Assembly (NCBI GenBank): GCA_021613335.1
Contig: JAJTWR010000278.1
Coordinates: 1,257,501-1,321,500 of the forward strand
From: Whitmania pigra
Taxonomy: Eukaryota > Annelida > Clitellata > Hirudinida > Haemopidae
Length of the DNA stretch: 64,000 nucleotides
Direction: 5' to 3'
Each line of letters opens with the position of its first letter. Position 1 is the stretch's first letter. Position numbers and translations under genes: made by a program. The notes beneath the pieces are model-generated. The model had not been told where the DNA came from and searched no databases. It was given only the letters and a program-made list of their open reading frames with translations. Positions 1-11,012 of this stretch are shown here, in pieces.

Positions 1-20
1 TTATTAATAATGCTCCTCAC

Positions 21-996
21 CTCCTCAGTTATTTGGCAACCTGGCATTATTTCAAGAATTCTAATAGGACGTGAAGGAATTTTTAAAATTTCAAAATCCA
101 ATCTAAAGTACTTTAAAACATTAGAGGCATTATTTATCAAGACTTCATTAAAGGGAATGGACTTGAGAGATGAATTGTCCAGTTTATCTGAGTCTGAACA
201 TTCTTCAAGCTTTGCATTTGTTGATTTGTTAGCAATGGATAAAGAAGTGGTTGATTCCACAAGTTGTTTCAGTGCTTCAGGAGGATGGGCACAAGGTGCA
301 AGTTCACTTTTATCAATAATTTTCAATAATTTGTCAATGGCTCCTCCCATCCATTCATTTGCAACTGTCTCTAGTCTGAATTCAATCAAGTAAATTAAAA
401 AGTATGACAATGAAATTGGTCTAATGTCATCATCATGAAAGATATATAACCCGACTGCATCATCTGCCCACATGGATGGGATAAATGGCTTTGCTTTCAT
501 TTCTTTTAGCCTCTTGTCTAACATTTTCCCAAAATTGCAGAAATTGGTGTAGTTACTATCTCCAAGTCCTGCCCCAAGATTTGTATAAAAAGTTCATGAC
601 CCAATACAGCCTACAATGATTAACTTACCTAATCCTTGTGATGCACTAGACATACCTAACAAAGCGTAAGACATATTTTCCAGATTTTCTTTGCTTTTTT
701 TTAAAGACCTCCAAAACTTTATGGCTGTATCTGGAGGGTCACCATCTCCTGTAGTAGACGCCACAAACAGCACATATTTCTTTTTTCCCAAGCTGAACTT
801 AATTAGGAAAATAATTCTTACTACTTAATAAAAATCGCTTTAAGTCATGAATCTACCGCCTCACTTCTTTATCAAATGAGCTCATGCATTTAACTTCAAT
901 GTAAATGCCCCGACAATTGGCCAAATCACACATGTCATGGGCAATAGCTTTAGACTGACCAGTCTGTGAAGCATATGCGAGAATTATAGGATCCAT
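21..996 (-). CDS. MTRR: Methionine synthase reductase, N-terminal part (4 exons, partial)
   Basis: Diflavin reductase that reactivates methionine synthase by passing electrons from NADPH through FAD and FMN to cob(II)alamin. Exons read on the minus strand: 996-865, 797-656, 568-451 and 375-21, the last ending at a GTGAGG donor; the gene continues beyond base 1. The protein starts [19 protein letters not shown], a flavodoxin FMN phosphate loop. Exon 2 carries [13 protein letters not shown], exon 3 [20 protein letters not shown], and the exon 3/4 join gives [13 protein letters not shown]; all four align with human MTRR in order. Exon 4 runs through an acidic, Ser-rich hinge into the start of the FAD-binding/connecting domain. 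An upstream in-frame start at 1041 exists, but the start at 996 matches the family. The FAD and NADPH domains lie outside the window. A TATAAAAG on the minus strand near 1050 may be the promoter but is untested. MTRR is preferred over NOS/CPR-type diflavin enzymes because of DPPDTA and the GLGDS..T.FCN block. Confidence 0.9.
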
Positions 997-1319
997 CGAA
1001 CACTGTCGAGCAACCGCACCCAAGAAAGACGATAATCCCAATCGGCATGCTTTTATAAACTGCTAATGCGCAATGAAATGATGAGAAATGATTAACTCAA
1101 ATGTTGATTTTTATTTTTAAAATAAATTACTAAAACATGTTAAAATTTTTTGAAATATATTTAGTTATGTTAAAATAGTTTTGTAAATTCGTTGTTTTGT
1201 TTCTTTAGTTTGTTCTGGGAACGCACAAGTAAACGCTTTCGTTTTATTTCAGCCTTATGATTTTCAACGGGTTATGGGTCCAGCATAGCCCGACTGTTAT
1301 AGTAGGTCAGCTACAAAGT

Positions 1320-1612
1320 GTTGCGACTTAATAGGTTCGATAAATCGATAGAAGATTCGATAGACCTATATTTTAACTGCCCTATAACGTGTGTTGATAA
1401 TTAAGTTGTGGGTTGATTGACAAGTTTAGAAGTTCAAAGGGCTCATAGACAATTGAACGAAAGAGACGATATAACGAATAACGAATTAGACGAGCTTTAA
1501 CGACTCGTTATAAGGTCTAATTCGTTATTCGATTTATCGTCTCTTACGTTTAACTGTCGTTATAAGATTCAATTCGTTATTTCGTCTATCACAATATTTA
1601 AATTTTATTAAT
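1320..1612. repeat. Palindromic AT-rich repeat, copy 1
   Basis: About 290 bp dominated by short words such as TAACGAAT, TTCGTTAT and CGTCTC in both orientations. Arms at roughly 1456-1490 and 1515-1551 are near-perfect reverse complements around a short loop. The 29 bases at 1515-1543 recur unchanged at 3621-3649. No coding potential. Probably a foldback or MITE-type element. Confidence 0.6.
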
Positions 1613-1639
1613 TTATTAACTCTTCAATAAATACATAGT

Positions 1640-2140
1640 CTTCAAACTGCCCTATTTATGTTCTCTTATAATAAGAATGCCCTTCCAGATAAATTTGTAG
1701 GTTTATTTCTTATGTCTCAAAGTGTCAACTACACTAAACCTTCACATTCCCTCCGTCATACCCATGAATATAGTCCATCTTTTGCCAAAACCACCCTCAA
1801 GCTCTTTTCAATAACATGTTACGGACCTAGACTATGCAACACCATTCCTTCATCTATCAAAAATCATACACAAACTGGACCATTCATGCTATTATGTTTA
1901 TTATTTAAATTGCCCTACAAATTGTACTTAGTTCATGGTATTCTTGATTAACTGTTTATTTGACGGGTTTATTATTCGTTTTCTTAATTAATTGATATTT
2001 CAGGGTCAGCTTGCTAGCGGAAGCTTGCGTTTGCTTAAAGCTGATCCATGAGTTCTTTATTAATCCGTATATTGGTGTCTCTTTTGTTTGATTTGTTTTG
2101 TTCAATTTGATGATTAATAAAATTGTTCAAAAAAAAAGTT
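1640..2140 (+). mobile_element. LINE 3' end (CR1/L2/jockey-like) with C-terminal RT remnant
   Basis: An open frame at 1658-1951 translates to a C-terminal reverse-transcriptase tail of the CR1/L2/jockey type: a pattern like N..ALPDKFVGLFL, then basic residues, then FSITCYGPRLCNTIPSSIK. This resembles the family pattern F-G-P-..-(F/W)N-S-(L/I)P, followed by a short basic tail. It is followed by a non-coding tail with a GCTTGCTAGCGGAAGCTTGC hairpin near 2010-2032 and an A run at 2129-2138. No complete RT domain is present, so this is a 5'-truncated dead copy. Assignment to the exact LINE clade is uncertain. Confidence 0.6.
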
Positions 2141-2220
2141 TTTACATGACAAATACAAATTTGAACCGACGAATAAAAGACAATATATTTAAATTGTTTG
2201 CCCTGAATGTCGGCCAGAAG

Positions 2221-3381
2221 CAGGGGCGCAACTAGCGAAAAATGCTGGGGGACTCAAGTTTAGAAAAGCCCGACGCAGTCGAAAAATTTTTGAAACTGTT
2301 CAAATCAATACTACTAATTTTAATTAATAAAGAATTAAAGATAGAACAGGTTATTATTATAAGTTTTTATTTATAAGTCTGCAGTCTTTTTTTGTATCTT
2401 TAATAATTTATTAATGAGCTTGACTATCTTCTATTTCAAAGTTTCAAGCCAGTTAAAGCAACTGTAAAAAAAAAGTTTATGATATGTTTAAAATTGTAAT
2501 ATGATATGATTGATATCCTAAACATTTCACCTAATCTAAATTATGTATAAAGTTAAGATCCTAAATGAAATCCTAGATGAAATGTTGTAGTCTAAATTAC
2601 ATTTTGATGTGTTTGCAGTTACAAAATAATTTTTCGATCAGTCTGTGAAAATCTGTTCACCATTTTATTTACTGGAAGAAGTGCAGTAGTTGTTTTGTTC
2701 ACAGGTATTCTCAATAAACTTTGCAAACGACAGGCAGACATAGTCGTCCCGAGATGACTTTTAATAAGGCGAAGTTTAGAAAATGCCCTTTCTGCATCTG
2801 ATGACGTAAATGTCTGAATAAGAGCAACATCGAGCATATGCAACTCGGGCTGAATGCTTGTGGCACAGAAAAGATCTTGCAGTTCGATACATGCATTGGG
2901 ATTAGACTGATCGGCAGGTAAACTTGTCGATGTGAATTGGAGCTGTCTTTGCACAGTTTCAGCGTCTTTTCCATGAAGGCTGCAGAACTCCGAAAGCTCG
3001 GGAGTCATTGTGCCATTCTGCAAAGCATCAAGAGCAGCCAAGGCAGGGATGTCAAAACGAAAAATGCTGGGGGGGGGGGGCTCAAGTTTAGAAAAGGGAC
3101 GAAAGCTCGACGCAGTCGAAAAATTTTTGAAACTCAAAACTACCAATTATAATTAATAAAGAATTAAAGATAGAACAGATTATTATTATTATGAGTTTGA
3201 CTATCTTCTGTCTACAGTCTTATTTTGTATCTTTAATAATATATTAATGAGTTTGACTATCTTCTGTCTCAAAGTTTCAAACCAGTTAAATCCCTTTACC
3301 ACCCCCCCACCAAAAAAAAAACTTATCGGATTTGGAAAAATTGCAGGGTCTCTCCTATTAGCCCCCCTAGTTGCGCCCCTG
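2221..3381 (-). mobile_element. hAT element (ZMYM-like transposase remnant) with perfect 8-bp target duplication
   Basis: Termini are inverted: CAGGGGCGCAACTAG at the left and CTAGTTGCGCCCCTG at the right. They are flanked on both sides by GCCAGAAG (2213-2220 and 3382-3389), the 8-bp duplication expected of hAT. On the minus strand an open frame at about 2619-3060 encodes the hAT C-terminal dimerisation region of ZMYM/hAT-like transposases, including FTSSDAERAFSKLRLIKSHL. The N-terminal and catalytic parts are absent, so the element is defective. Internal sequence is partly duplicated: about 2237-2440 resembles about 3056-3300, including the AAAAATGCTGGGGG word. Any mobility would need transposase supplied in trans. 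Confidence 0.85.
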
Positions 3382-3540
3382 GCCAGAAGTAACAAAATAT
3401 CATCTTCTCAAGCAATGCAAGGGTTTCTCTCTCTTTGAAAAATGCTGAAATGACGTCCTAGATTAATTCATTCATTCCTAATTTGAATTTACTAGTTTTG
3501 TTTATTAAATAAAATTTTTTTTATTCCTGTATACATTGGA

Positions 3541-3665
3541 TCTTATACCGAATTAGATCTTACAACGAATTGGATCTTACGTCGAATAACGAAGGAGACG
3601 TTTTAACGATTCGTAACAAGGTCTAATTCGTTATTCGATTTATCGTCTCCTTCGTTCAATAGTCC
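3541..3665. repeat. Palindromic AT-rich repeat, copy 2
   Basis: The same word family as at 1320-1612 (GAATAACGAA, GGAGACG, TTCGTTAT), including the 29-base block at 3621-3649 identical to 1515-1543. Here the two arms are rearranged rather than forming a clean hairpin. The two copies lie on either side of the hAT insertion at 2221-3381. Confidence 0.55.
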
Positions 3666-3775
3666 GGCACCCGTTCAAAGTAGAGATGTTGATTCGAGAT
3701 GACACTCGGTCGGTTGTGCAAGGTGACACACCTAATCCGCTCCCGGATGGATGGGCAAGAAAAGATGATAAAGCG

Positions 3776-4440
3776 CAGTGGCGTACCAGGGGGGTGCGGT
3801 AGGGGCGGTCAGCCCCAGGTAGCAAGTGCCAAGGAGCGGGTAGGTAAAAAAAAAATAATAGAAATAACGGTCATCACCTCTTTTCAATGTTTTGTTGTGT
3901 CCATTGAAGATTCAGGTTTCAGCAAATTCATGATCTTCAAAACAAATACGCCTTTCTCACACCGTTAAATCCGCTTGACGATAATTATGATTGGCGTAGC
4001 TGAGGAGAAAAAAACTTTCTTTGTGGAAAGTGAGGGATTGACGTATTTTGTGGAAGTTTCAGGAAACGATAAAATCGATGGTCCCTTTCAACTTTTGAGC
4101 TTCATAAAGATATACCGCATTGGGGGTTCTGCCCCTAATATTGTAATCTTGCCTCATTACTTTCTAGTCCGGGCTATTAGTGTTGCCAGATGAGAGCGCT
4201 CTTTCTCCAAACATAAGTTAATATAAAAACTCTCTTCGATCATCGATGAGCAGGTCAAGGCCCACAGACTTGGCAGTCCTCTCCATGAAGAGGGAACTTG
4301 CCGCCGGTGGACTGAATTTTGAAATTGTTACGAAAAAATGGGGAGAGTTTGTAAATTTTTAATCGATTTGGTTGTAAAAATATTTGAGAGCTTTTAGAAA
4401 ACGGCCAAGAGGGGCGGCGAGAACATATAGTACGCCACTG
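3776..4440. mobile_element. Non-autonomous hAT element (CAGTGGCGTAC family)
   Basis: Starts CAGTGGCGTACCAGGGGG and ends GTACGCCACTG, an inverted pair. The subterminal sequence at both ends matches the larger element at 57162-58700: the stretch around CTTTCTCACACCGT near the left and the stretch around GACTGAATTTTGAAA near the right. No transposase frame was found. Flanking octamers (ATAAAGCG and CATGGAAG) do not match, so either the ends come from different insertions or the flank has changed. The short open frames inside (for example 3975-4193) have no recognisable similarity. Confidence 0.65.
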
Positions 4441-6150
4441 CATGGAAGGTGTATTTTATAAAACTTTAGTTCTGTGACTAATTTATTTTGAAGATAAACT
4501 GAATATTGTCGAAATTTTTTATGTCAGATTCTATAATTTTCTCATAGAAGAGTAAAATGTTAACAATAGTATCAGGCATCATTTTCATCATTTTTTGAAC
4601 TGATGAACCACACAAATGTACATAATCTTCACGACGAACATGTACATTTTTTATTTACATAAATAAGCAGATGTTGATTTGTTAACTCACACTATTGGTA
4701 CTGCCGAATGTTTTTTAGCATGACTTGTGGGGCCGCTGACAGACATTTCGGTATTTGATAAGGGCAAAGCAAAACAAAAACTGTTACGAATAACAGCGAC
4801 TCATCGTTACTATCTAGTTCCGATGCGGAACGGTACCATTAGGTGCACCGGAGCGAATATCTCATTTAGCGATTCCCATTTAGCTGGATGTAGGGTATCT
4901 CAGAGGTTAAGGTTTGTTCTATCTATATTAATTTAGTACCGGTAAAGCAAGACTTGACTGTTATCATTATACATTAAAAAAATCCTTATTGCCGATTTCG
5001 AAGAAACGCTCATAGTCCTTACAAAGCCAACTTATTTGAAGTAATAGCCAACATCACCTCCGTTTTGCTTCACTTTAATATTTCTTCAAAAAAAAAAAAG
5101 AGCAACAGAAAAAATTCTTGACCATACTCAATACCAAAACAATTTTCCCAAAGTTTAACAGCACAACTTTGAGAATGGCCATTATTAATAAAACAACTTC
5201 AGCCATTTCTTGCAGAGAAGAAACATTAATAACCATTTTCAGATGTTTGCAGACTCTACAAATAATGCGCTATTTCTTTTCAGTGGATGGAATATCAAAG
5301 CGCACAATAAAAATCACAATATTCATGATTACCAACAGCCTCCCAAATGAGCTTAAGTCCTCAGCCAATGATAGGACCATCAGACCAGATATTACATGTA
5401 AGAAGCCAGCATTTCACATAGCTTACAACACAGAAATGTGAAGCTAAAATCTTGGAAATATTTGACTACAGATAAACAGCAATCTTGAAGCTAATTCATT
5501 TACAAATTATCTTAATCAAATGCAAACCATATATTCTTACCAAGATTTTCGTATGTTTCTAGGGTTGCAATAAATAATAAAAAGTTGTGTTGAATATCTA
5601 AACTAATAATAATTAAGGCACAACTCAACTAGTGAAACAACTTGCAGAACATCAGTCTAAGTTCAAACACATCTTCAATGAAACATCAACATATTCAATA
5701 CCAGGATTTATTGACTAGAATTACTTGTTGATTAAAAGTTTTAAGCAATTTTGGAATCCATAACAGTAAAAACCAAAAACAAATAAAACACTTTGTATAT
5801 CTCTTCCCATTGATGATATCATGCAAAAACCCATGCTACAATTTCATGAGTTTAAGGTTTACACTGATTAAAACTGCCATGCATAGAGGAAAAATAAATC
5901 ATCTACTATGTGTAGTGTATGTTACACTTGAGAACCTGGCAGCAGAAGAGAATATTTAGCACAAGTGAATATGCATGTATTAGTACAAGCCCACAACTGA
6001 GATCACTAAGTAATTCCATACTGTTAATTTAAGTCTTTTATCCATCTTCAATTAAAAACCCTTTTAAAGGTCTCCCATGATCTTCAAAGAATCATCAAGA
6101 TCTGAAAAAATGGAGACCTTACTGCAATTACATGCAATTTCCAACTACTT
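4441..6150. other. Intergenic sequence and probable dishevelled 3' UTR
   Basis: No gene is recognised. 4700-4910 is a less AT-rich island without clear coding signal. The part nearest 6150 is probably the 3' untranslated region of the minus-strand dishevelled gene; TTTATT (AATAAA on the minus strand) near 5706 is one possible polyadenylation signal. Confidence 0.4.
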
Positions 6151-9100
6151 TCAAAGGTGGTACCAACAAGCATTCCCGGTGACCGTGGCAAGCCTGAAGG
6201 TTTGTTGCCTGCTGCTGGTGCTCGATCCGCTCGTATCTACACAACCCTCCCTTGAACCTGGCAGAGGAGGCAGGCTTCTGTCACCACAGGCACCAACACT
6301 GCCCACACCTGAATCACATCCACCAGTTTTAGTTGTCGAGGAAGATCCTGTCTGTTTGCTCATGTCCTTACTTGTTTTTGATTGGCTACTTGCAGAATCA
6401 TCAGAATCTGACAGATTAGTTTGTCTTAATTTAAGATGAATAATATAAGACTCAATACATCAGTCACAAGATTAGTTTGTCTTAATTTATGATTAATAGA
6501 ATAAGACTCAATACATCAGTCACAACAAAATAACTGATCTTAAAACACTTTGATGATATACCTGTATCACTGCTTGTACTTTGATCAATATCCTGATTAA
6601 ATTTGTTAATGGTGTTCTTGCCCAGAAGTGGGGAGTTGGTATTTGTTGAAATTTGAGGGCGAGATGTCGGATGATGCGATTTGTCCGGATTGTCCCAGAG
6701 TTTGCGGATCTGTTTGTATGTGTGGGTCACAATGCAAGCACATGTCCTGTCTCTTTTCACTGAAACAAAATTGAACTTCATCCTCCCATTTTTCATGTTT
6801 TTGAAATCACAGATAAAATATCGAGTTCAATTTAATTATAATAGTTATAAATCCTAAAGCAAAGCCCTTCTTGAAAAGTTTCTTCTACTAAGATGTAAAA
6901 AGTTAATGACCTGAACTGATGACACTCTCAGCACCATTGTATCCAGGCATGCTGATGTAACTGGCTCCATCATTAACATAGTTATAAGGAGTTGACGGGG
7001 GACCCAAGAGCATGTTTGAGGTAGGATTGTAAGCGTTGGGTGGGAGAGGATAGGTTGGTCGTGCAGGATAAATGGGAAGGTTCCAAGTTGGGGGTGGTGG
7101 CAAAGGGCCAATGCCATCACGTTGTTGCATACCAACAGAAGATACTGAATCTATGTCATCAGCAAGTGATAATGAACTAAAATCTGCAAAGGTGGTTGTT
7201 GCAACATGAAATTCAATAATATTGTTAAATTAAAAAAAATCAAAGCCAACCCTGAACAACATTATTTCCAAAAACATAGTAGCACTGCTCTGAGAAACTG
7301 ATTTTGTTTACTGTATGTTGAATGAAGCCGTACTTCAGCAGACTGCAAGCATACCTTCTGGCATCTCTCCTGTCTGCAAATCCTTCCACATGAGTGTACA
7401 GCCAGTCCACTAACTCTGAACCTTAAGAAAAGGAGGTGCACAATAAAGCATTACTTCACTCTTGTACATTCAAAAAGCTACAAACCAATAAACGATTGGG
7501 GAATTGGAATTTTTAGCCACATTCGGTCCCTTATATCTAGACCAGAATCAGGTTGAGCCATTGCCCTCACAACTATTGCCATATCAGCATTCTTTGTTAA
7601 ATTCAAATCGACATAGCCTGTAAAGAATAAACTACTTCAAACTTAAGCAATGGATTTTGAAGTCAGGGTAAAACTAACTTTTTGAACTATGTGATGAACT
7701 GGATGTTGCAGAGGAATGGGCGGCTCTGATTACAACTAAAAAATTGTTCAACAATTTACTGACTAATCAATGCCACATATTCATCATTCTTACAACTCAA
7801 CACTTACAATCATTTGGTGGAACAGAGCTTATAAGAGATGAAGTGGCTGAGGTAAGACTGCTAACTGAGGGAGGCCCTGCTGCCCTGGGTGCCCACATCC
7901 CCCTCACAGCCTCTGAATGCATCACCCAAGCTGAAGGATCAATGGGTCTGACTGGTTCTTGTCTTGGGATTGTAAAGTATCCTTTAGGGTTTGGATCCCA
8001 ACATTTTGCTACCACCAGCGTTATTGGCCTATTAATATTAATTGTTTTCAAATAAGTAATACATTTATATATTCATAAATAAACATGCTATCAAGTACAA
8101 TATTAAATGGCTAAAATTTGAGAGCAAATAAACCATATCCATAAATATAAACCTAAATTCAACAGATATCACTGGTATTATTTTAATATGTGAGACATTA
8201 TTTTATCCAATTTTGCTAATAACAGTAGATGTTGACATTCAGTTCAAGGTAGCTACAGGCTTTAACTTAATTAGCTTACTATTGGCTGTAATAAAATACT
8301 TACCCTGGCCTCTGAACTGCTTCCCTCAATGTCCTGACGGCATCGTCGTTGCTCATATTCTCGAAGCTAATCCCATTCACCTCGAGGATCATGTCACCTG
8401 GTTCTATCCTGCCATCCTGAGCAACAGCTCCACTGTAATCACAATGTATTAATAGATTACAAAAGTTATAAGGCCAGCCATATTTAAGTAAGAAACATAC
8501 CCCTTCATAATAGAACCAACATAGATTCCTCCATCTCCCCCCCTTGTGCTCTGCCCCACAATGCTGATCCCTAGAAAACTTGCGGTGTCTGAATAAGTTT
8601 AAATTGTAATTTTGCATTTTATTTAGTAATGTCTATTAATAATAATTATAGGATTGCACTATTTTAAAGAATAATTACTCAATGATCACATAACTATAAA
8701 CAGAATTTAACTTGAATTAAAATGACAGAAATATGTCAGACCCATATTGAGAGTTATGGTCACAATGTTGAGAGACATGGTGGAGTCTGTGATGCTGCTA
8801 AATGAGGAGGCCTGAACAAACAAAAGCATCAAGTCTATGAGTAGTACAAACATCACTAAGAAACATCATTACTAGAAAAAAAATTATATTTAATGTTGTT
8901 CCCCACTTTTTTGTATAATACAGATCTGTTAGGCACATTGTTCCAATTCTCAATTTTTTATCCATCCATCAAATTAATAATAATAATAGTAATGATAACA
9001 AGTCAAGTTATATTGCACTGAAAGTGTGAGCATTAAGAGAGATTAAAAACTATATCAAAATATATGTGATAATGGTAAATATTACATGATTAAACAAACA

Positions 9101-10636
9101 ACAATCAGGTGATAATTGCATTACCTGGCTCAAGACAGGAAGCTTATGTCTCCTCTTCTTTTTCTTCTGTCCATGAGGCCGTGTGACTTGTGATGCATGT
9201 GTAGATGTTGAATATCTAAAAGCCATAATACATTGCAATGCTTCATCATTATCAAGTCGGTTGGCAAGTCAAAACCTTGTGTGCGTCTCATCGTCTGAAT
9301 CCACAAAACTGGTGGTATCAATGTCGCTGCTTAGAACTGAAGATGCAGCATCAAAATTTGTTTGCAAGGGTGTCCTTGTAACCTGTGGCTTGCGAGACTG
9401 TCCGACACTAGTCGAAGCTCCCTGAATTTTTGGTTGGGTAACTTTTTGTTTGAGTTCAACATTCTTCACTTCATTTCTATAAAATATATAATTTATTAAC
9501 AGGGATACACATCGAGAATGAAAATGAATAAAATTAACACCAACATGCCCTCACGAGATGATTTATTTTTTTCTGAGGTCACTTCAGCAGAAACATCAGC
9601 ACACTGTGATTGGTTGTCAGAAATACTACTCTCAGATGTTACAAGCTGCAAAATGCCATCATTTAAACAAAAAATAACTTTCTCCTCTCAAATTTATACC
9701 ATCTCCGTCAACATAAGTAAATCTAAATATTTTTCTGCATAATTTCTCATAAATATCAATGTGGCCCACCCATGTTATGATCCTCCCATTAAAACTGGGC
9801 AGTTTTGATTTCTCATCCACAATTTCTTCCTTGACCACTCTAGTAAATAAATCAATGTGAATTGTTGAATTTGCACTCATCTGGATTAAAAGTAATTTGA
9901 TGCTCATGTTCTCATCATATTAAAAATTATTTAGTCTTAACATTCAAAGAACCCTAATCAGGATGCTGCTCATATTTTCCTTTAATGTTTACATTGTCAA
10001 GGAATGTCCTGCTTTAAGCTTCCAGACACAATCAAAATACCTTAAAATCACACTTATCATGATTGTGGCAAATTTCTTTGTTGTTACCATTTATTTGCCA
10101 AGCTATATGTCATTGTCATCTCCTTAGCTATTACACAAAGAAAATTGGCTGTGCTTATTAGAGTGATCCTGCGCCATGATTGGGTGCTGAGTCACTTTAA
10201 AGATGGCTTAATAATAACAAAATGTTATATTCAAAAAAGAACCTTTATGAAGTCCTGTTTGCTTTGCCCTTATACATAAAAAAAGAAAAAAATTCTTAAA
10301 GCTAGCCTGCCTCTAGCTCAGCATTTCAAAACTTCTCTTAGTAAAACAAAGGAATCATTCAATAGTCCATAATAAGTTACGAAAGTCCCATATCCCTCAA
10401 AAACAATTTCAAACTGGACAAGACCTTGACGCCGAAGCAGTACTATGCTTTCTGTGATCTTGTTAAGACACTCACCCAAAATCGTCATCCATTGACTTGA
10501 AGAAATACTTGTAATTAAATTTATTGAGGGCATTTTTAAGGTCCAGCAATGTAATCTGATCCGCCAGTTTTGGTATTTTAATTAAATATGGAGTTTCTTG
10601 ATCGTCGATGTGATAGATAACTTTAGTTTCCTCCAT
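6151..10636 (-). CDS. DVL: Dishevelled, Wnt pathway scaffold (15 exons)
   Basis: Cytoplasmic scaffold linking Frizzled receptors to canonical and planar-polarity Wnt signalling. Exons on the minus strand: 10636-10476, 9839-9770, 9645-9555, 9468-9276, 9215-9125, 8811-8742, 8588-8501, 8432-8304, 8028-7808, 7735-7679, 7617-7486, 7421-7251, 7183-6911, 6759-6562, 6407-6151. They join in frame to 733 residues, close to vertebrate DVL length. Residues 1-85 form the DIX domain ([15 protein letters not shown] start; KEEI..LPSFNGR). A basic segment [13 protein letters not shown] precedes the PDZ domain ([48 protein letters not shown]). The DEP domain lies in exons 11-12 ([43 protein letters not shown]). 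The C-terminal part is Pro/Tyr- then Ser-rich. The join of exons 3 and 4 is the least certain. The C-terminus [12 protein letters not shown] resembles the family end but lacks the usual FFVDVM; a further exon may exist. Confidence 0.95.
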
Positions 10637-11012
10637 CATAACTCCAGACTAATGCGGCACACAAACAATGTATAATGATTTAGAAAGCCAGTGCGAGATT
10701 AAACAACATGGCGTTTCATTTAATTCTTTTTTTGGAACTGAATTGTGTAAAAATTTGTTTTAATATTATAAAATCAATATTTATTTTTTATATATTAATT
10801 TCATATTTGCAAAAAATATATATAAACACATAAACTTAAGGCATAAACATTTCTATTTAGCGGTTAGATAACAATTCAAACATTAAGTTATTGCATTATT
10901 AAAATATAAAATATTTTCTATTATTATACTCGAATTCCTATTTGCAATGCGATGCCTGCATTTTGTTTTGGTTTGACTCATAGGTCCACAGTTGCTGGTT
11001 TGGATTCTGAGA
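10637..11012. promoter_or_regulatory. Putative bidirectional promoter of DVL and DCTN2
   Basis: The minus-strand start of dishevelled (10636) and the plus-strand start of dynamitin (11013) are only 376 bp apart, so both promoters must lie here or overlap the first exons. No TATA box is placed clearly for either gene. An AACATGGCG word at about 10707 resembles a YY1-type site, common in TATA-less promoters of housekeeping genes. Transcription start sites cannot be read from the sequence. Confidence 0.45.

Noticed and set aside
10..393. Open frame of 127 codons on the plus strand
   Set aside because: It is the reverse of the MTRR exon 4 coding frame, which has clear family similarity and proper splice sites.
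5118..5441. 107-codon plus-strand frame
   Set aside because: No similarity recognised, composition like surrounding intergenic DNA, and it overlaps the likely dishevelled 3' UTR.
7744..8055. Plus-strand frame over dishevelled exon 9
   Set aside because: Antisense shadow of the exon encoding LVVAKCWDP and the PDZ-DEP linker.
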